Part shown: in pieces, positions 25,882 through 33,519 of the stretch
How positions within the stretch are numbered: position 1 is the first letter of the stretch
Layout of the letters: each line of letters starts with the position of its first letter
DNA from: Christensenellaceae bacterium
GTDB lineage: Bacteria > Bacillota > Clostridia > Christensenellales > Aristaeellaceae
NCBI GenBank assembly: GCA_020025205.1
Contig: JAHHSO010000011.1
Coordinates: 1-50,083, forward strand
Length of the DNA stretch: 50,083 nt
Direction: 5' to 3'
Program-made: the position numbers and the translations under genes
Notes under the pieces: generated by a model
Databases searched by the model: none
Told to the model about the DNA's origin: nothing
Seen by the model: the letters and a program-made list of their open reading frames with translations, nothing else

Positions 25882-26160
25882 TTATCTGTTGGCATTGATC
25901 GGATATTCGTCATAGGAAACAAATAAATCGGCATTTTCTCCCCGAAGATACCCAGTTTGAACGGATAAATTGTTTTCAGTTTCTTCATTTGCCTTTCAAT
26001 TCATCGGTAAAGCATTCAACTATTTCGGATTGAATGCTGATATTTCGCGTGCCTCCACGGTATCCAGCATATATACACGATGAATTTTAACTTCTATCTG
26101 CTTGCAGCCTCTCCCTTTTTCTTCTTTCGCCAGGCAATCAGAAACTGATTAAACGCTTTC
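25882..26160 (-). other. Possible decayed coding remnant, minus strand
   Basis: Three short open pieces in different frames run one after another on the minus strand. One ends near WRKKKKGEAASR, the next contains VYMLDTVEAREISAFNPK, and the last is YLRGENADLFVSYDEYP before a stop at 25882-25884. This pattern fits a frameshifted gene, but I recognise no family and chance is possible. No intact gene is visible in 25878-26192. Confidence 0.2.
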
Positions 26161-26192
26161 TATTATATTGATATCCGTTTTTCTTCCAGATC

Positions 26193-26221
26193 TTTACAAT
26201 ACCTATTATATCTGTTATAAT
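26193..26221 (+). promoter_or_regulatory. Promoter of the small secreted-protein gene
   Basis: TTTACA (26193-26198), a 17-nt spacer and perfect TATAAT (26216-26221), about 75 nt before the ATG. Confidence 0.75.
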
Positions 26222-26295
26222 TATACCAGAAATACAAAAGCAAGCGGCGGAACCTGCCGCCTGAAAACATCAACTGACTGACAGGAGGTTTTTCT

Positions 26296-26802
26296 ATGCT
26301 TGCTCTTCTTTTATCACTGATGCTAATTTTCCCCTTGGGTGCGCTGGCCGAGCTTGATCTTCCGATTCTGGTTCCTTCTTCCATGGAAGCTGTTCCCGAT
26401 GGCGAAACTGTAGATCTATACTGCGGGCCGACACAGGGTTCCTTCAGAGATGGTGATGCTGTCCTGCCGCTTTCAGAGCCTTTTGTATACTTTGGACAGC
26501 ACGATTGCTGGGCCATGGTTGCACCCGGCACAGCAGACGACTTCGGCCCTGTTGGCTGGATTGAAAGTGCTTCCTGTATTCTGCCAGATGAACCACAGCT
26601 CACTTTCGAAGATGCTTTGCCGGCGATGGTTGAATCAGATAGCTTTCTCACAGTCGATCCAATCGAAAAAACACCCATTGTTAACGTGAAGCAAGGCGAA
26701 CGCGTGCTTCTTCTGGCGCAGTACGGTGACCTTCTTTATGTTCAATATGAAGAAGCGGAGTCTCCTATCCGTGCCTTTCTTCCTGCGGACGCTGTCCTCT
26801 AA
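26296..26802 (+). CDS. Small secreted protein with SH3-like repeats, unknown function
   Basis: A 168-residue protein with a signal peptide (MLALLLSLMLIFPLGALA, cleaved before ELDLP). The mature part is acidic and rich in beta strands. It seems to hold two SH3-like units, one with DLYCGPTQGSFRDGDAVLPL and WAMVAPG...VGWIES, the other with VNVKQGERVLLLAQYGDLLYVQY. Such modules often bind peptidoglycan, but the fold is inferred from pattern only. ACAGGAGG lies about 8 nt before the ATG. It has its own promoter and terminator. No close family was recognised. Confidence 0.75.
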   Translation: MLALLLSLMLIFPLGALAELDLPILVPSSMEAVPDGETVDLYCGPTQGSFRDGDAVLPLSEPFVYFGQHDCWAMVAPGTADDFGPVGWIESASCILPDEPQLTFEDALPAMVESDSFLTVDPIEKTPIVNVKQGERVLLLAQYGDLLYVQYEEAESPIRAFLPADAVL

Positions 26803-26828
26803 TTTAATTTAACTTCTTTCAAATGAGT

Positions 26829-26879
26829 CAGATCAAGCAAATTTTTGTCGCTTTGCCTTGATCTGCCTCTCTTTTTTTT
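26829..26879 (+). terminator. Terminator after the small secreted-protein gene
   Basis: CAGATCAAG (26829-26837) pairs with CTTGATCTG (26857-26865), with an inner GCAAA/TTTGC helix, then a C-T run of eight T near 26872-26879. Confidence 0.8.
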
Positions 26880-26891
26880 GCACCTTTCTGC

Positions 26892-26920
26892 TTTTCAATC
26901 GTCTAAGTTTGTGATATACT
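26892..26920 (+). promoter_or_regulatory. Candidate promoter of prfC
   Basis: TTTTCA (26892-26897), a 17-nt spacer and TATACT (26915-26920), about 64 nt before the prfC start. The -35 box is weak and partly overlaps the end of the terminator region upstream. Confidence 0.5.
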
Positions 26921-26983
26921 ATATCATTGCTGAAAAGTGTTAATCTGTTAGGCTTTTTGAAGTTTCCCAAGGAGGATTTGTTC

Positions 26984-28591
26984 ATGTCTGAAATGCCCAT
27001 CGCCGGTGCGCTCAAAGAAGAAACCGCGCGCCGCCGGACGTTTGCCATCATCTCCCACCCGGACGCCGGCAAGACGACGCTTACCGAAAAGCTCCTTCTA
27101 TACTCGGGCGCCATTCGTACCGCCGGTTCTGTCAAAGCCCGCAAGAGCGACAAACATGCCACAAGCGACTGGATGGAAATCGAGAAGCAGCGCGGCATTT
27201 CCGTCACATCTTCGGCAATGCAGTTTGAGTTTGATGGTTTCCACATCAACATCCTAGATACGCCAGGCCATCAGGACTTCTCTGAGGATACATACCGTGT
27301 GCTCGTTGCTGCCGACAGCGCTGTCATGATCTTGGACGCCGCTAAAGGCGTTGAAACTCAGACCATCAAGCTCTTCAAGGTTTGCCGTCTGCGCAATATC
27401 CCCATCTTTACGTTCGTCAACAAGATGGATCGTGCCGGCAAGGATCCGTTCTCTCTGATGGAAGAATTGGAGCAGGTGCTTGGGATTCGTGCTTGCCCGA
27501 TCAACTGGCCTATCGGCACAGACGGAGATTTCAAAGGCGTCTATCATCGCGATACCCAGATGGTTGAACTGTATGCAAGCGGTGACCATGGCAAAACGCG
27601 CGTAGAAAAACAGGATGTTTCCATTGATGATCCTTCGCTGCCAGAACTTCTGGGCGAAAGGCTTTACCAGAAACTGCTGGATGACATTGAACTTCTGGAC
27701 ATCGCTGGTGATCCGTTCGACCTTGAATTAGTCCGTAAAGGCGAACTGACGCCGATGTTTTTTGGCTCTGCCATCACCAACTTTGGAGTTGAGCCGTTCC
27801 TGTCCCGCTTTCTTGAATACTCCACCCCTCCTGCGCCGCATGAAAGTGACTGCGGCATTGTGGTGCCGGAAGACGAAGACTTCTCTGCTTTCATCTTCAA
27901 GATTCAGGCCAATATGAACCCTGCGCATCGTGACCGTCTGGCTTTTATTCGCATCTGTTCGGGTACATTTACCAAAGGCATGTCTGTCTGGCACAGCGGT
28001 ACAAATAAGATGATTCAGCTCAAACAGCCTCAGCAGTTCATGGCAGATGAGCGTGAGGCTGTTGAAAATGCCTATCCCGGCGATATCATTGGCCTCTTTG
28101 ACCCGGGTATCTTTGCGCTTGGAGACACACTCTGCACCGGCAAAAAGCGCCGCTTCGCCGGCATTCCAATGTTTGCCCCAGAATTCTTTGCGCGTGTATC
28201 TAGCGTAGACAGCCTTAAACGCAAGCAGTTTGTCAAGGGCGTCATGCAGCTCAGCCAGGAAGGCGCCATTCAAACCTTCAAGCGGCCGGGCATTGGCTTT
28301 GAGGAAATCATTGTTGGTGTTGTCGGCGTGCTTCAGTTTGAGGTGCTTGAGCATCGCCTCAAAACCGAATACAACGCAGAAATCCATCGCCAGCAGCTCC
28401 CCTATCGCTTTGTGCGCTGGATTACTAAGACCCCCAAGGATGTGGAGGCCCTCAAGCTCTCCAGTACATCTTCTCTTGCCAAGGATGCCAATGACCGCGA
28501 TGTCATTCTCTTTGAAAACGATTGGTCCATTCGCTGGGCGCTTGAAAATAACGAGGGGCTTGAGCTGGCAGAAACTGCGTCACGCTGCTAA
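26984..28591 (+). CDS. prfC: Peptide chain release factor 3
   Basis: A 535-residue translational GTPase that recycles RF1/RF2 from the ribosome after termination. The P-loop is SHPDAGKTT (24-32), with switch II as DTPGHQDFSEDTYR and the guanine-specificity motif NKMDR. The RF3-specific features KARKSDKHATSDWMEIEKQRG (SDWME region) and length set it apart from EF-G and TypA. The ATG at 26984 follows AAGGAGG by 8 nt; an earlier in-frame ATG at 26927 lies inside the leader. typA follows 58 nt later without a terminator, so the two are probably co-transcribed. Confidence 0.96.
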   Translation: MSEMPIAGALKEETARRRTFAIISHPDAGKTTLTEKLLLYSGAIRTAGSVKARKSDKHATSDWMEIEKQRGISVTSSAMQFEFDGFHINILDTPGHQDFSEDTYRVLVAADSAVMILDAAKGVETQTIKLFKVCRLRNIPIFTFVNKMDRAGKDPFSLMEELEQVLGIRACPINWPIGTDGDFKGVYHRDTQMVELYASGDHGKTRVEKQDVSIDDPSLPELLGERLYQKLLDDIELLDIAGDPFDLELVRKGELTPMFFGSAITNFGVEPFLSRFLEYSTPPAPHESDCGIVVPEDEDFSAFIFKIQANMNPAHRDRLAFIRICSGTFTKGMSVWHSGTNKMIQLKQPQQFMADEREAVENAYPGDIIGLFDPGIFALGDTLCTGKKRRFAGIPMFAPEFFARVSSVDSLKRKQFVKGVMQLSQEGAIQTFKRPGIGFEEIIVGVVGVLQFEVLEHRLKTEYNAEIHRQQLPYRFVRWITKTPKDVEALKLSSTSSLAKDANDRDVILFENDWSIRWALENNEGLELAETASRC

Positions 28592-28649
28592 CCCCCATCT
28601 GTCTTACGCCGTATTGTTACATTTAAATAGAAGAAAGAAGAGGTTTCCC

Positions 28650-30491
28650 ATGGAAATGATTCGTGAAAACATCCGCAACATCGCCATTATTGCACACGTT
28701 GACCACGGCAAGACTACTCTGGTCAATCAAATGCTCAAGCAAGGCGGTGCTTTCCGCGAAAATCAGGAAGTCGTTGACCGCGTTATGGACAGCAATGACA
28801 TTGAGAAGGAGCGCGGCATCACCATTCTGGCGAAGAATACCTCCGTTTATTATAAGGATGTCAAAATCAATGTTGTCGACACCCCTGGCCATGCTGATTT
28901 CGGCGGCGAGGTGGAGCGCGTTTTGAAGATGGTTGACGGTGTTCTGCTTCTGATCGACTCCTTCGAGGGGCCAATGCCCCAGACCCGCTTCGTTTTGGAG
29001 CGTGCACTTGCACTGGGACTTCCGGTCATCACCGTTGTCAATAAGGTAGACAGACCCGATGCACGATGCGAAGAAGTCGTCAGCGAAGCGTTCGATCTGA
29101 TGATCGATCTGGACGCTGATGAGAGCCAGCTGGATACTCCGATTGTCTATGCCAGCGCACGTACCGGAACCGCAACCCTCGACCTGGCGAATCCCGGCAC
29201 CGACCTGCGCCCGCTGTTTGATACGATCCTCAAATACATCCCGGCTCCGAAGGGCGATCCTGATGGTGCCGCGCAGATGCTCATTTCAACCATTGATTAC
29301 AACGAATTTGTCGGTCGTATTGGCGTGGGCCGCATCACTCGCGGTTCCCTCAAGCTGAACACCATGGCGACTCGCTGCAACTATGAAAAACCGGAGCTGC
29401 GTGAAAACTTCCGCTTGAGCAGCCTGTTTGCTTTTGAAGGATTGAAGCGCGTACCGGTCGAGGAAGCTTCTGTCGGCGAGATCGTTGCCGTCACTGGCAT
29501 TGAAGATATCATGATCGGTGACACCATTTGTGCGCCGTCCACCGTAGAGCCTCTGCCCTTCGTCAAGATCACTGAGCCGACAGTCGTTATGACTTTTTCT
29601 GTCAACGACAGCCCGTTCGCTGGACGCGAAGGCACCTTTGTCACTTCCCGTCACTTGCGTGCCCGCCTGATGCGTGAGTTGCAGACAGACGTTTCTCTGC
29701 GTGTGGAAGAAACTGACTCTGCCGATGCATTCCGTGTAAGCGGACGTGGTGAGCTTCACCTTTCTGTTCTCATTGAAAATATGCGCCGTCAGGGCTATGA
29801 ATTCCAGGTTTCAAAGCCGGAAGTTCTGTTCCACTATGATGAGAACGGAAATAAGCTTGAGCCTGTTGAGAAAATGGTCTGTGATGTTCCATCCGAGTAT
29901 GCCGGCGCTGTCATCGAAAAGATCGGCCGCCGCCGTGGTATTATGGAAAACATGACCGGCACTGACCGCGTTCGCCTGGAGTTCTCCGTTCCCAGCCGCG
30001 GCCTGTTCGGCTACCGCAGCGAATTCATGACCGATACACGCGGTGAAGGTGTTATGAGCGCTGTGTTCGATCACTATGAGCCGTTTAAGGGCGACATCCC
30101 GCACCGCAGTGTCGGCGCGTTGGTTTCTACCGAGACGGGTACTGCTGTCATGTACGGCCTGTTCTATGCTCAGGATCGCGGCACGCTGTTCTATGGTCCG
30201 AATACCGAGGTTTACACTGGCATGATCGTCGGTCAGAATCTCCGTCAGGGCGATATTGATGTCAACGTGTGCAGACAGAAGCATCTGACCTCTATCCGCA
30301 ACTCTGCCGGTGCTGAAACGGCCATGAAGCTGACTTCTATGCGTACCCTTTCTCTGGAAGAATGTCTTGAATTCATCGATGATGACGAGCTTCTCGAGGT
30401 TACTCCGAAAAATCTGCGCATGCGCAAGCGCGTTCTTGAGACCGAATTGCGCAAAAAGCTGGCTGCACGCATTCGCAAAGGCGAGCAGTAA
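28650..30491 (+). CDS. typA: Translational GTPase TypA/BipA
   Basis: A 613-residue ribosome-associated GTPase linked to 50S assembly and stress growth. It has the P-loop AHVDHGKTT (15-23), DTPGHADFGGEVERVL switch II, NKVDRPDARCEEV, the tandem beta-barrel and alpha/beta domains, and the BipA-specific C-terminal domain with LRQGDIDVNVCRQKHLTSIRNS near its middle (K, H, L, R, N being family residues). The open frame extends upstream into prfC in another frame, but the ATG at 28650 with AGAGG gives exactly the family start and length. Confidence 0.97.
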   Translation: MEMIRENIRNIAIIAHVDHGKTTLVNQMLKQGGAFRENQEVVDRVMDSNDIEKERGITILAKNTSVYYKDVKINVVDTPGHADFGGEVERVLKMVDGVLLLIDSFEGPMPQTRFVLERALALGLPVITVVNKVDRPDARCEEVVSEAFDLMIDLDADESQLDTPIVYASARTGTATLDLANPGTDLRPLFDTILKYIPAPKGDPDGAAQMLISTIDYNEFVGRIGVGRITRGSLKLNTMATRCNYEKPELRENFRLSSLFAFEGLKRVPVEEASVGEIVAVTGIEDIMIGDTICAPSTVEPLPFVKITEPTVVMTFSVNDSPFAGREGTFVTSRHLRARLMRELQTDVSLRVEETDSADAFRVSGRGELHLSVLIENMRRQGYEFQVSKPEVLFHYDENGNKLEPVEKMVCDVPSEYAGAVIEKIGRRRGIMENMTGTDRVRLEFSVPSRGLFGYRSEFMTDTRGEGVMSAVFDHYEPFKGDIPHRSVGALVSTETGTAVMYGLFYAQDRGTLFYGPNTEVYTGMIVGQNLRQGDIDVNVCRQKHLTSIRNSAGAETAMKLTSMRTLSLEECLEFIDDDELLEVTPKNLRMRKRVLETELRKKLAARIRKGEQ

Positions 30492-30523
30492 TTAAATAAT
30501 TCTCAATACTTACGCATAAATAT

Positions 30524-30565
30524 AAATTCCCGGTTTCGTTTTTGAAGCCGGGAATTTATGTTTTT
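30524..30565 (+). terminator. Terminator of prfC-typA
   Basis: AAATTCCCGG (30524-30533) pairs perfectly with CCGGGAATTT (30548-30557), with an inner TTC/GAA helix, then TTTTTT. Confidence 0.9.
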
Positions 30566-31020
30566 TCCATTCTTTTTTATAATTTTTTTCTTATTTTATC
30601 ATGACATTTTTTCTTCACGCTCTTCTGTTTCCGAACATTTTCATGCGCCCTTTTCTTTTTTCCGGAAATGTCTGAATGTTTTTGTTCATATAATTAAATT
30701 GTATTCCTTTTTTAGACTGAATCTATGATGTCATTTGAACGCACATCCGTTTAAATGATTTGACATATATCCTGCATTTTAAAAATGTAACTTCCAATCC
30801 AGCCTCGTACATGCAGCATTTTCGCTTTGACAGCTGCTATTCTCACTGTGTCGCAGTCCATTTTTTTGCATGCCGGAAAACACATCATGCATTTCAGTTT
30901 TCCTTTTTCTCCATTTCAAATGAGAAGTCTCTCTTCTTTTTGGTTGCTTTCACGGTTTTTTGTCGTTCATAAAATGGTCGATTTTTCCGTTTTTGTAACG
31001 CATTACCAAACTTATTTAAA
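30566..31020. other. T-rich 455-nt intergenic region with one strong hairpin
   Basis: No gene is supported. TCATTTGAACG (30731-30741) and CGTTTAAATGA (30748-30758) form an 11-bp hairpin with one G-U pair. A small CATTTT/AAAATG repeat follows near 30775. The strand is pyrimidine-rich on the plus side. It may hold a regulatory RNA or protein site for the small-peptide unit downstream. No tRNA or known riboswitch was seen. Confidence 0.35.
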
Positions 31021-31025
31021 GGGGG

Positions 31026-31055
31026 TTTACAAGACTTTTCCTTTTATGGTATGAT
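31026..31055 (+). promoter_or_regulatory. Promoter of the 46-residue membrane-peptide gene
   Basis: TTTACA (31026-31031), an 18-nt spacer and TATGAT (31050-31055). The leader would be about 120 nt and holds a GTTTCCC/GGGAAAC hairpin (31141-31161) ending 12 nt before the ribosome-binding site. Confidence 0.6.
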
Positions 31056-31140
31056 ACCGCACGACAGAAAGAGCGCGCCGCAAAGCAGGCGTTCTGCTCC
31101 TTCTGATAATATAAAGCCTACTTTCCTGTGGGCATTCCCT

Positions 31141-31161
31141 GTTTCCCCTATTCCGGGAAAC
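31141..31161 (+). promoter_or_regulatory. Leader hairpin before the small-peptide gene
   Basis: GTTTCCC (31141-31147) and GGGAAAC (31155-31161) form a perfect 7-bp stem with a 7-nt loop, a short way upstream of the AAGGAGG. It leaves the ribosome-binding site free, so it may protect the mRNA 5' region or tune translation. Confidence 0.4.
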
Positions 31162-31184
31162 AAACCATGAAGGAGGTTATAATT

Positions 31185-31325
31185 ATGCTGAATTATACAA
31201 TTTCTGAAGCTGCTGCTGCGGTCTCTGAATCCAATCATCTCTCCCGTAAAGATGTGCTGGATATTTTAGGGTTCGCCTTCGGCTTCCTGATGGTTACCGC
31301 GCTTATCGCGCTGGTCATCCTCTGA
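31185..31325 (+). CDS. 46-residue single-span membrane peptide, unknown function
   Basis: The frame begins MLNYTISEAAAAVSESNHLS, continues with RKDVLDILG and ends in one hydrophobic helix, FAFGFLMVTALIALVIL, with almost no C-terminal tail. AAGGAGG lies 8 nt before the ATG. It has its own promoter, a leader hairpin and a strong terminator, so it looks like a genuine, well-expressed single gene. I recognise no family. The polar N-terminus and C-terminal anchor would fit a membrane regulator or small toxin-like peptide; no antitoxin is visible. An ATG at 31128 is in frame but lacks a binding site. Confidence 0.65.
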   Translation: MLNYTISEAAAAVSESNHLSRKDVLDILGFAFGFLMVTALIALVIL

Positions 31326-31327
31326 TT

Positions 31328-31366
31328 AAAAAAGGCACTGCGGTTCCAAACCGCAGCGCCTTTTTT
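31328..31366. terminator. Bidirectional terminator, small peptide / MscS
   Basis: AAAAAAGGCACTGCGGTT (31328-31345) pairs with AACCGCAGCGCCTTTTTT (31349-31366) over 18 positions with one mismatch. Runs of T on both strands let it end both the small-peptide gene and the convergent MscS operon. Confidence 0.92.
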
Positions 31367-31372
31367 GATCTT

Positions 31373-32200
31373 TTAGCCGTTTTGCACGATGCGTGAGCCC
31401 GCGTAGTCCAGCGCAATGCCGTCAGCGCTCAATTCATCGCGAATCGAAAGCATTAACGCATGGTATACGTCCCAGTAGTCTTTCGTTGGAACATAGACGC
31501 GCACCGCATACTCAATTCCGCCATTCTGATAGGCATTGATGCCGACAAAGGGCGGCTGTCCGCCTTCATGCCCCTCTCCCGTGCGCTGAGCTGCTCGCAA
31601 CAGCGCGCTTAATACCGCATGACTGTCATATTCATATCCTACGCGCACACTCGCATCCACGCGGCGCACCTTTTCAGCCGAGTAGTTCGTAATCCTGCCG
31701 GTGCACAATTCCTTGTTAGGAACCATAACAGCCTTGTTATCCGGTGAAAGCAAATGCGTATACATCAGACCAATGGAATCCACTGTTCCAGAAGCCTCAT
31801 TTGTCTCGATATAGTCGCCATTTGAAAATGGCTTGGCCATCAGAATAACAATGCCGCTGACCATGTTGCTCAGGACATCCTGAAGAGACAGCGATATGGC
31901 CAGAGCAAACAAGCTGATCAGGGCAATCACAGACGTGATTGGAATTCCCAGCTTATCCGCCACTATCGTGCCCAGTATGACAAAAAGCACGGTTTTCATT
32001 GCAGAAATCAAAAAACCTGTGACCGTCTTTTCCAGCGGCAGTTTATCGGACACGCGACGAAGCATCTGCATGATGATGCGGATGACTACAAAGCCCAGCA
32101 GCAGCAGAATACCGGCTTCAATCAATCCATCCAGCGTAACACGTCCGAGGGCATTGATCATGCTTTCCGTTGCTTCTGCGTTGACCATGCCTGCATTCAT
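31373..32200 (-). CDS. Small-conductance mechanosensitive channel, MscS family
   Basis: A 275-residue membrane protein with three N-terminal helices, the third being the pore helix (VIALISLFALAISLSLQDVLSNMVSGI region). The MscS beta-domain follows (PFSNGDYIETNEASGTVDSIGL and the VPNKEL motif), then the alpha/beta vestibule domain. It releases solutes on osmotic downshock. Its ATG overlaps the stop of the upstream oxidoreductase gene (ATGA), so it is translationally coupled to a sugar-metabolism operon. Confidence 0.92.
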   Translation of the reverse strand: MNAGMVNAEATESMINALGRVTLDGLIEAGILLLLGFVVIRIIMQMLRRVSDKLPLEKTVTGFLISAMKTVLFVILGTIVADKLGIPITSVIALISLFALAISLSLQDVLSNMVSGIVILMAKPFSNGDYIETNEASGTVDSIGLMYTHLLSPDNKAVMVPNKELCTGRITNYSAEKVRRVDASVRVGYEYDSHAVLSALLRAAQRTGEGHEGGQPPFVGINAYQNGGIEYAVRVYVPTKDYWDVYHALMLSIRDELSADGIALDYAGSRIVQNG

Positions 32201-33501
32201 GCTTTGTGCCTCAATTCCGATACTTCAACCGGTATGCCGCCATTCAGTCGGGAACGCTCCGCAGCAAATGCAATGTAATGACTTTCTGTCGATGCATCAA
32301 TTGTCGTCATTCTGCCGCTCGGTTCACTGCCGTCATGAAGAAGTTGAAGGAATTCTTCAACCAGATGCCTGTCTCCGCCTCCATGACCCGCCAGATCCCG
32401 TCCCAGTGTGCACACGTCAATCACCTCTTCCGGCTGGCCAAATCGCTCAACGCGAATGATGTTTTGATCCATCTCAGCCTCAATAGCGCCGCGCGTGCCC
32501 AGCACGCGGATGCTGCGCCCGCCGTGAGCGGTGAACGCCGTCATCATCAGTTGACAATGTATCCCGCCCTCCATTTCCATGTTGACCACCTGATTGTCAA
32601 CAACATCATTATCGCAGGCATATACACAGCGTCCATATGGGCCATTTTCAAGTGCTTCCCTGATCGATGCTTCGGTCGGATGGAGTGTCAATATATTACA
32701 CGGCCAGCCGTCGTGCCCGCGAAGCACACCCGTTTCCTCATTGGTCAAATAGATCTTTTCTGCGTCATACGGGCAGTTTTCCTTGGCTTTACATCCCGCC
32801 GTACAGCGTACCGCTGCACCCGCGGGAGCACATTCTGGTCTAAAATGACGCAGGCTGCCAAAGGACGAGACGCGCGTGCACTTCTGCCCGCCACAAAGCC
32901 AGACAAGATAATCAATGTCATGGCAGCACTTTGCCAGCAGCATAAACGTCGATTCCTCTTCATTGCGCCAGTTGCCGCGAACGAAGCTATGTGCTTGATG
33001 CCAGTATCCAACGTTTTCCAGCGCCTGAATACAAACCACATCGCCCAAATCTCCATTTTCGATCAGTGAGCGAATCTTCTCAAAAAACGGTGCATAGCGC
33101 AGAACGTGACAGACGACAACGCGTCTGTTTGTCTCCTTCGCCGTACGTGCAATGGTCTGCACATCTTCTACGGTTGTGGCAATCGGCTTTTCCAACAACA
33201 GATGATATCCCTGATTCATCGCCGCAACAGCGTGCTTTGTATGCATCTGATCCTGGGTACAGATCAACGCTGCATCGGCCAGTCGAGGTTTTTTAAACAT
33301 CTCTTCGCCTGTTTCAAAGCAGCATTCATCAGGAATCTGATAGCGCTCTTTGCAGTACATTCTCTTTTCTTCATCCGCCTCTGCAATAGCAACGATCTTC
33401 ATTTTGTCCGTCAAGTCTTCTGAAATTCGCGCATATACATCTTTTCCGCGGCTGCCCATGCCACAGATCGCCACACGAATCGGATATTCAAATTTTTCCA
33501 T
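32197..33501 (-). CDS. Gfo/Idh/MocA family oxidoreductase
   Basis: A 434-residue NAD(P)-dependent sugar or inositol oxidoreductase-like protein. The Rossmann entry is RVAICGMGSRGKDVYARI (residues 9-26), the EKPIATT motif gives the catalytic-site lysine, and the C-terminal sheet domain ends with GGGDRHLVEEFL. A Cys-rich insert (CAPAGAAVRCTAGCKAKENC, four Cys) lies in the middle, as in a subset of the family and may bind metal. GAGAGGG lies upstream of the ATG. It sits between a GH13 enzyme and MscS; its substrate is unknown. Confidence 0.88.
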   Translation of the reverse strand: MEKFEYPIRVAICGMGSRGKDVYARISEDLTDKMKIVAIAEADEEKRMYCKERYQIPDECCFETGEEMFKKPRLADAALICTQDQMHTKHAVAAMNQGYHLLLEKPIATTVEDVQTIARTAKETNRRVVVCHVLRYAPFFEKIRSLIENGDLGDVVCIQALENVGYWHQAHSFVRGNWRNEEESTFMLLAKCCHDIDYLVWLCGGQKCTRVSSFGSLRHFRPECAPAGAAVRCTAGCKAKENCPYDAEKIYLTNEETGVLRGHDGWPCNILTLHPTEASIREALENGPYGRCVYACDNDVVDNQVVNMEMEGGIHCQLMMTAFTAHGGRSIRVLGTRGAIEAEMDQNIIRVERFGQPEEVIDVCTLGRDLAGHGGGDRHLVEEFLQLLHDGSEPSGRMTTIDASTESHYIAFAAERSRLNGGIPVEVSELRHKA

Positions 33502-33519
33502 GTTTAGTTCCCTCTCTTT

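Noticed and set aside
28230..28649. N-terminal extension of the TypA frame into prfC
   Set aside because: The open frame runs upstream in another frame of prfC. TypA starts at the ATG at 28650 with a binding site, giving the normal length and N-terminus.
31026..31325. Type I toxin-antitoxin module
   Set aside because: The peptide is small and membrane-bound, but I found no antisense promoter or overlapping RNA and no match to known toxins.
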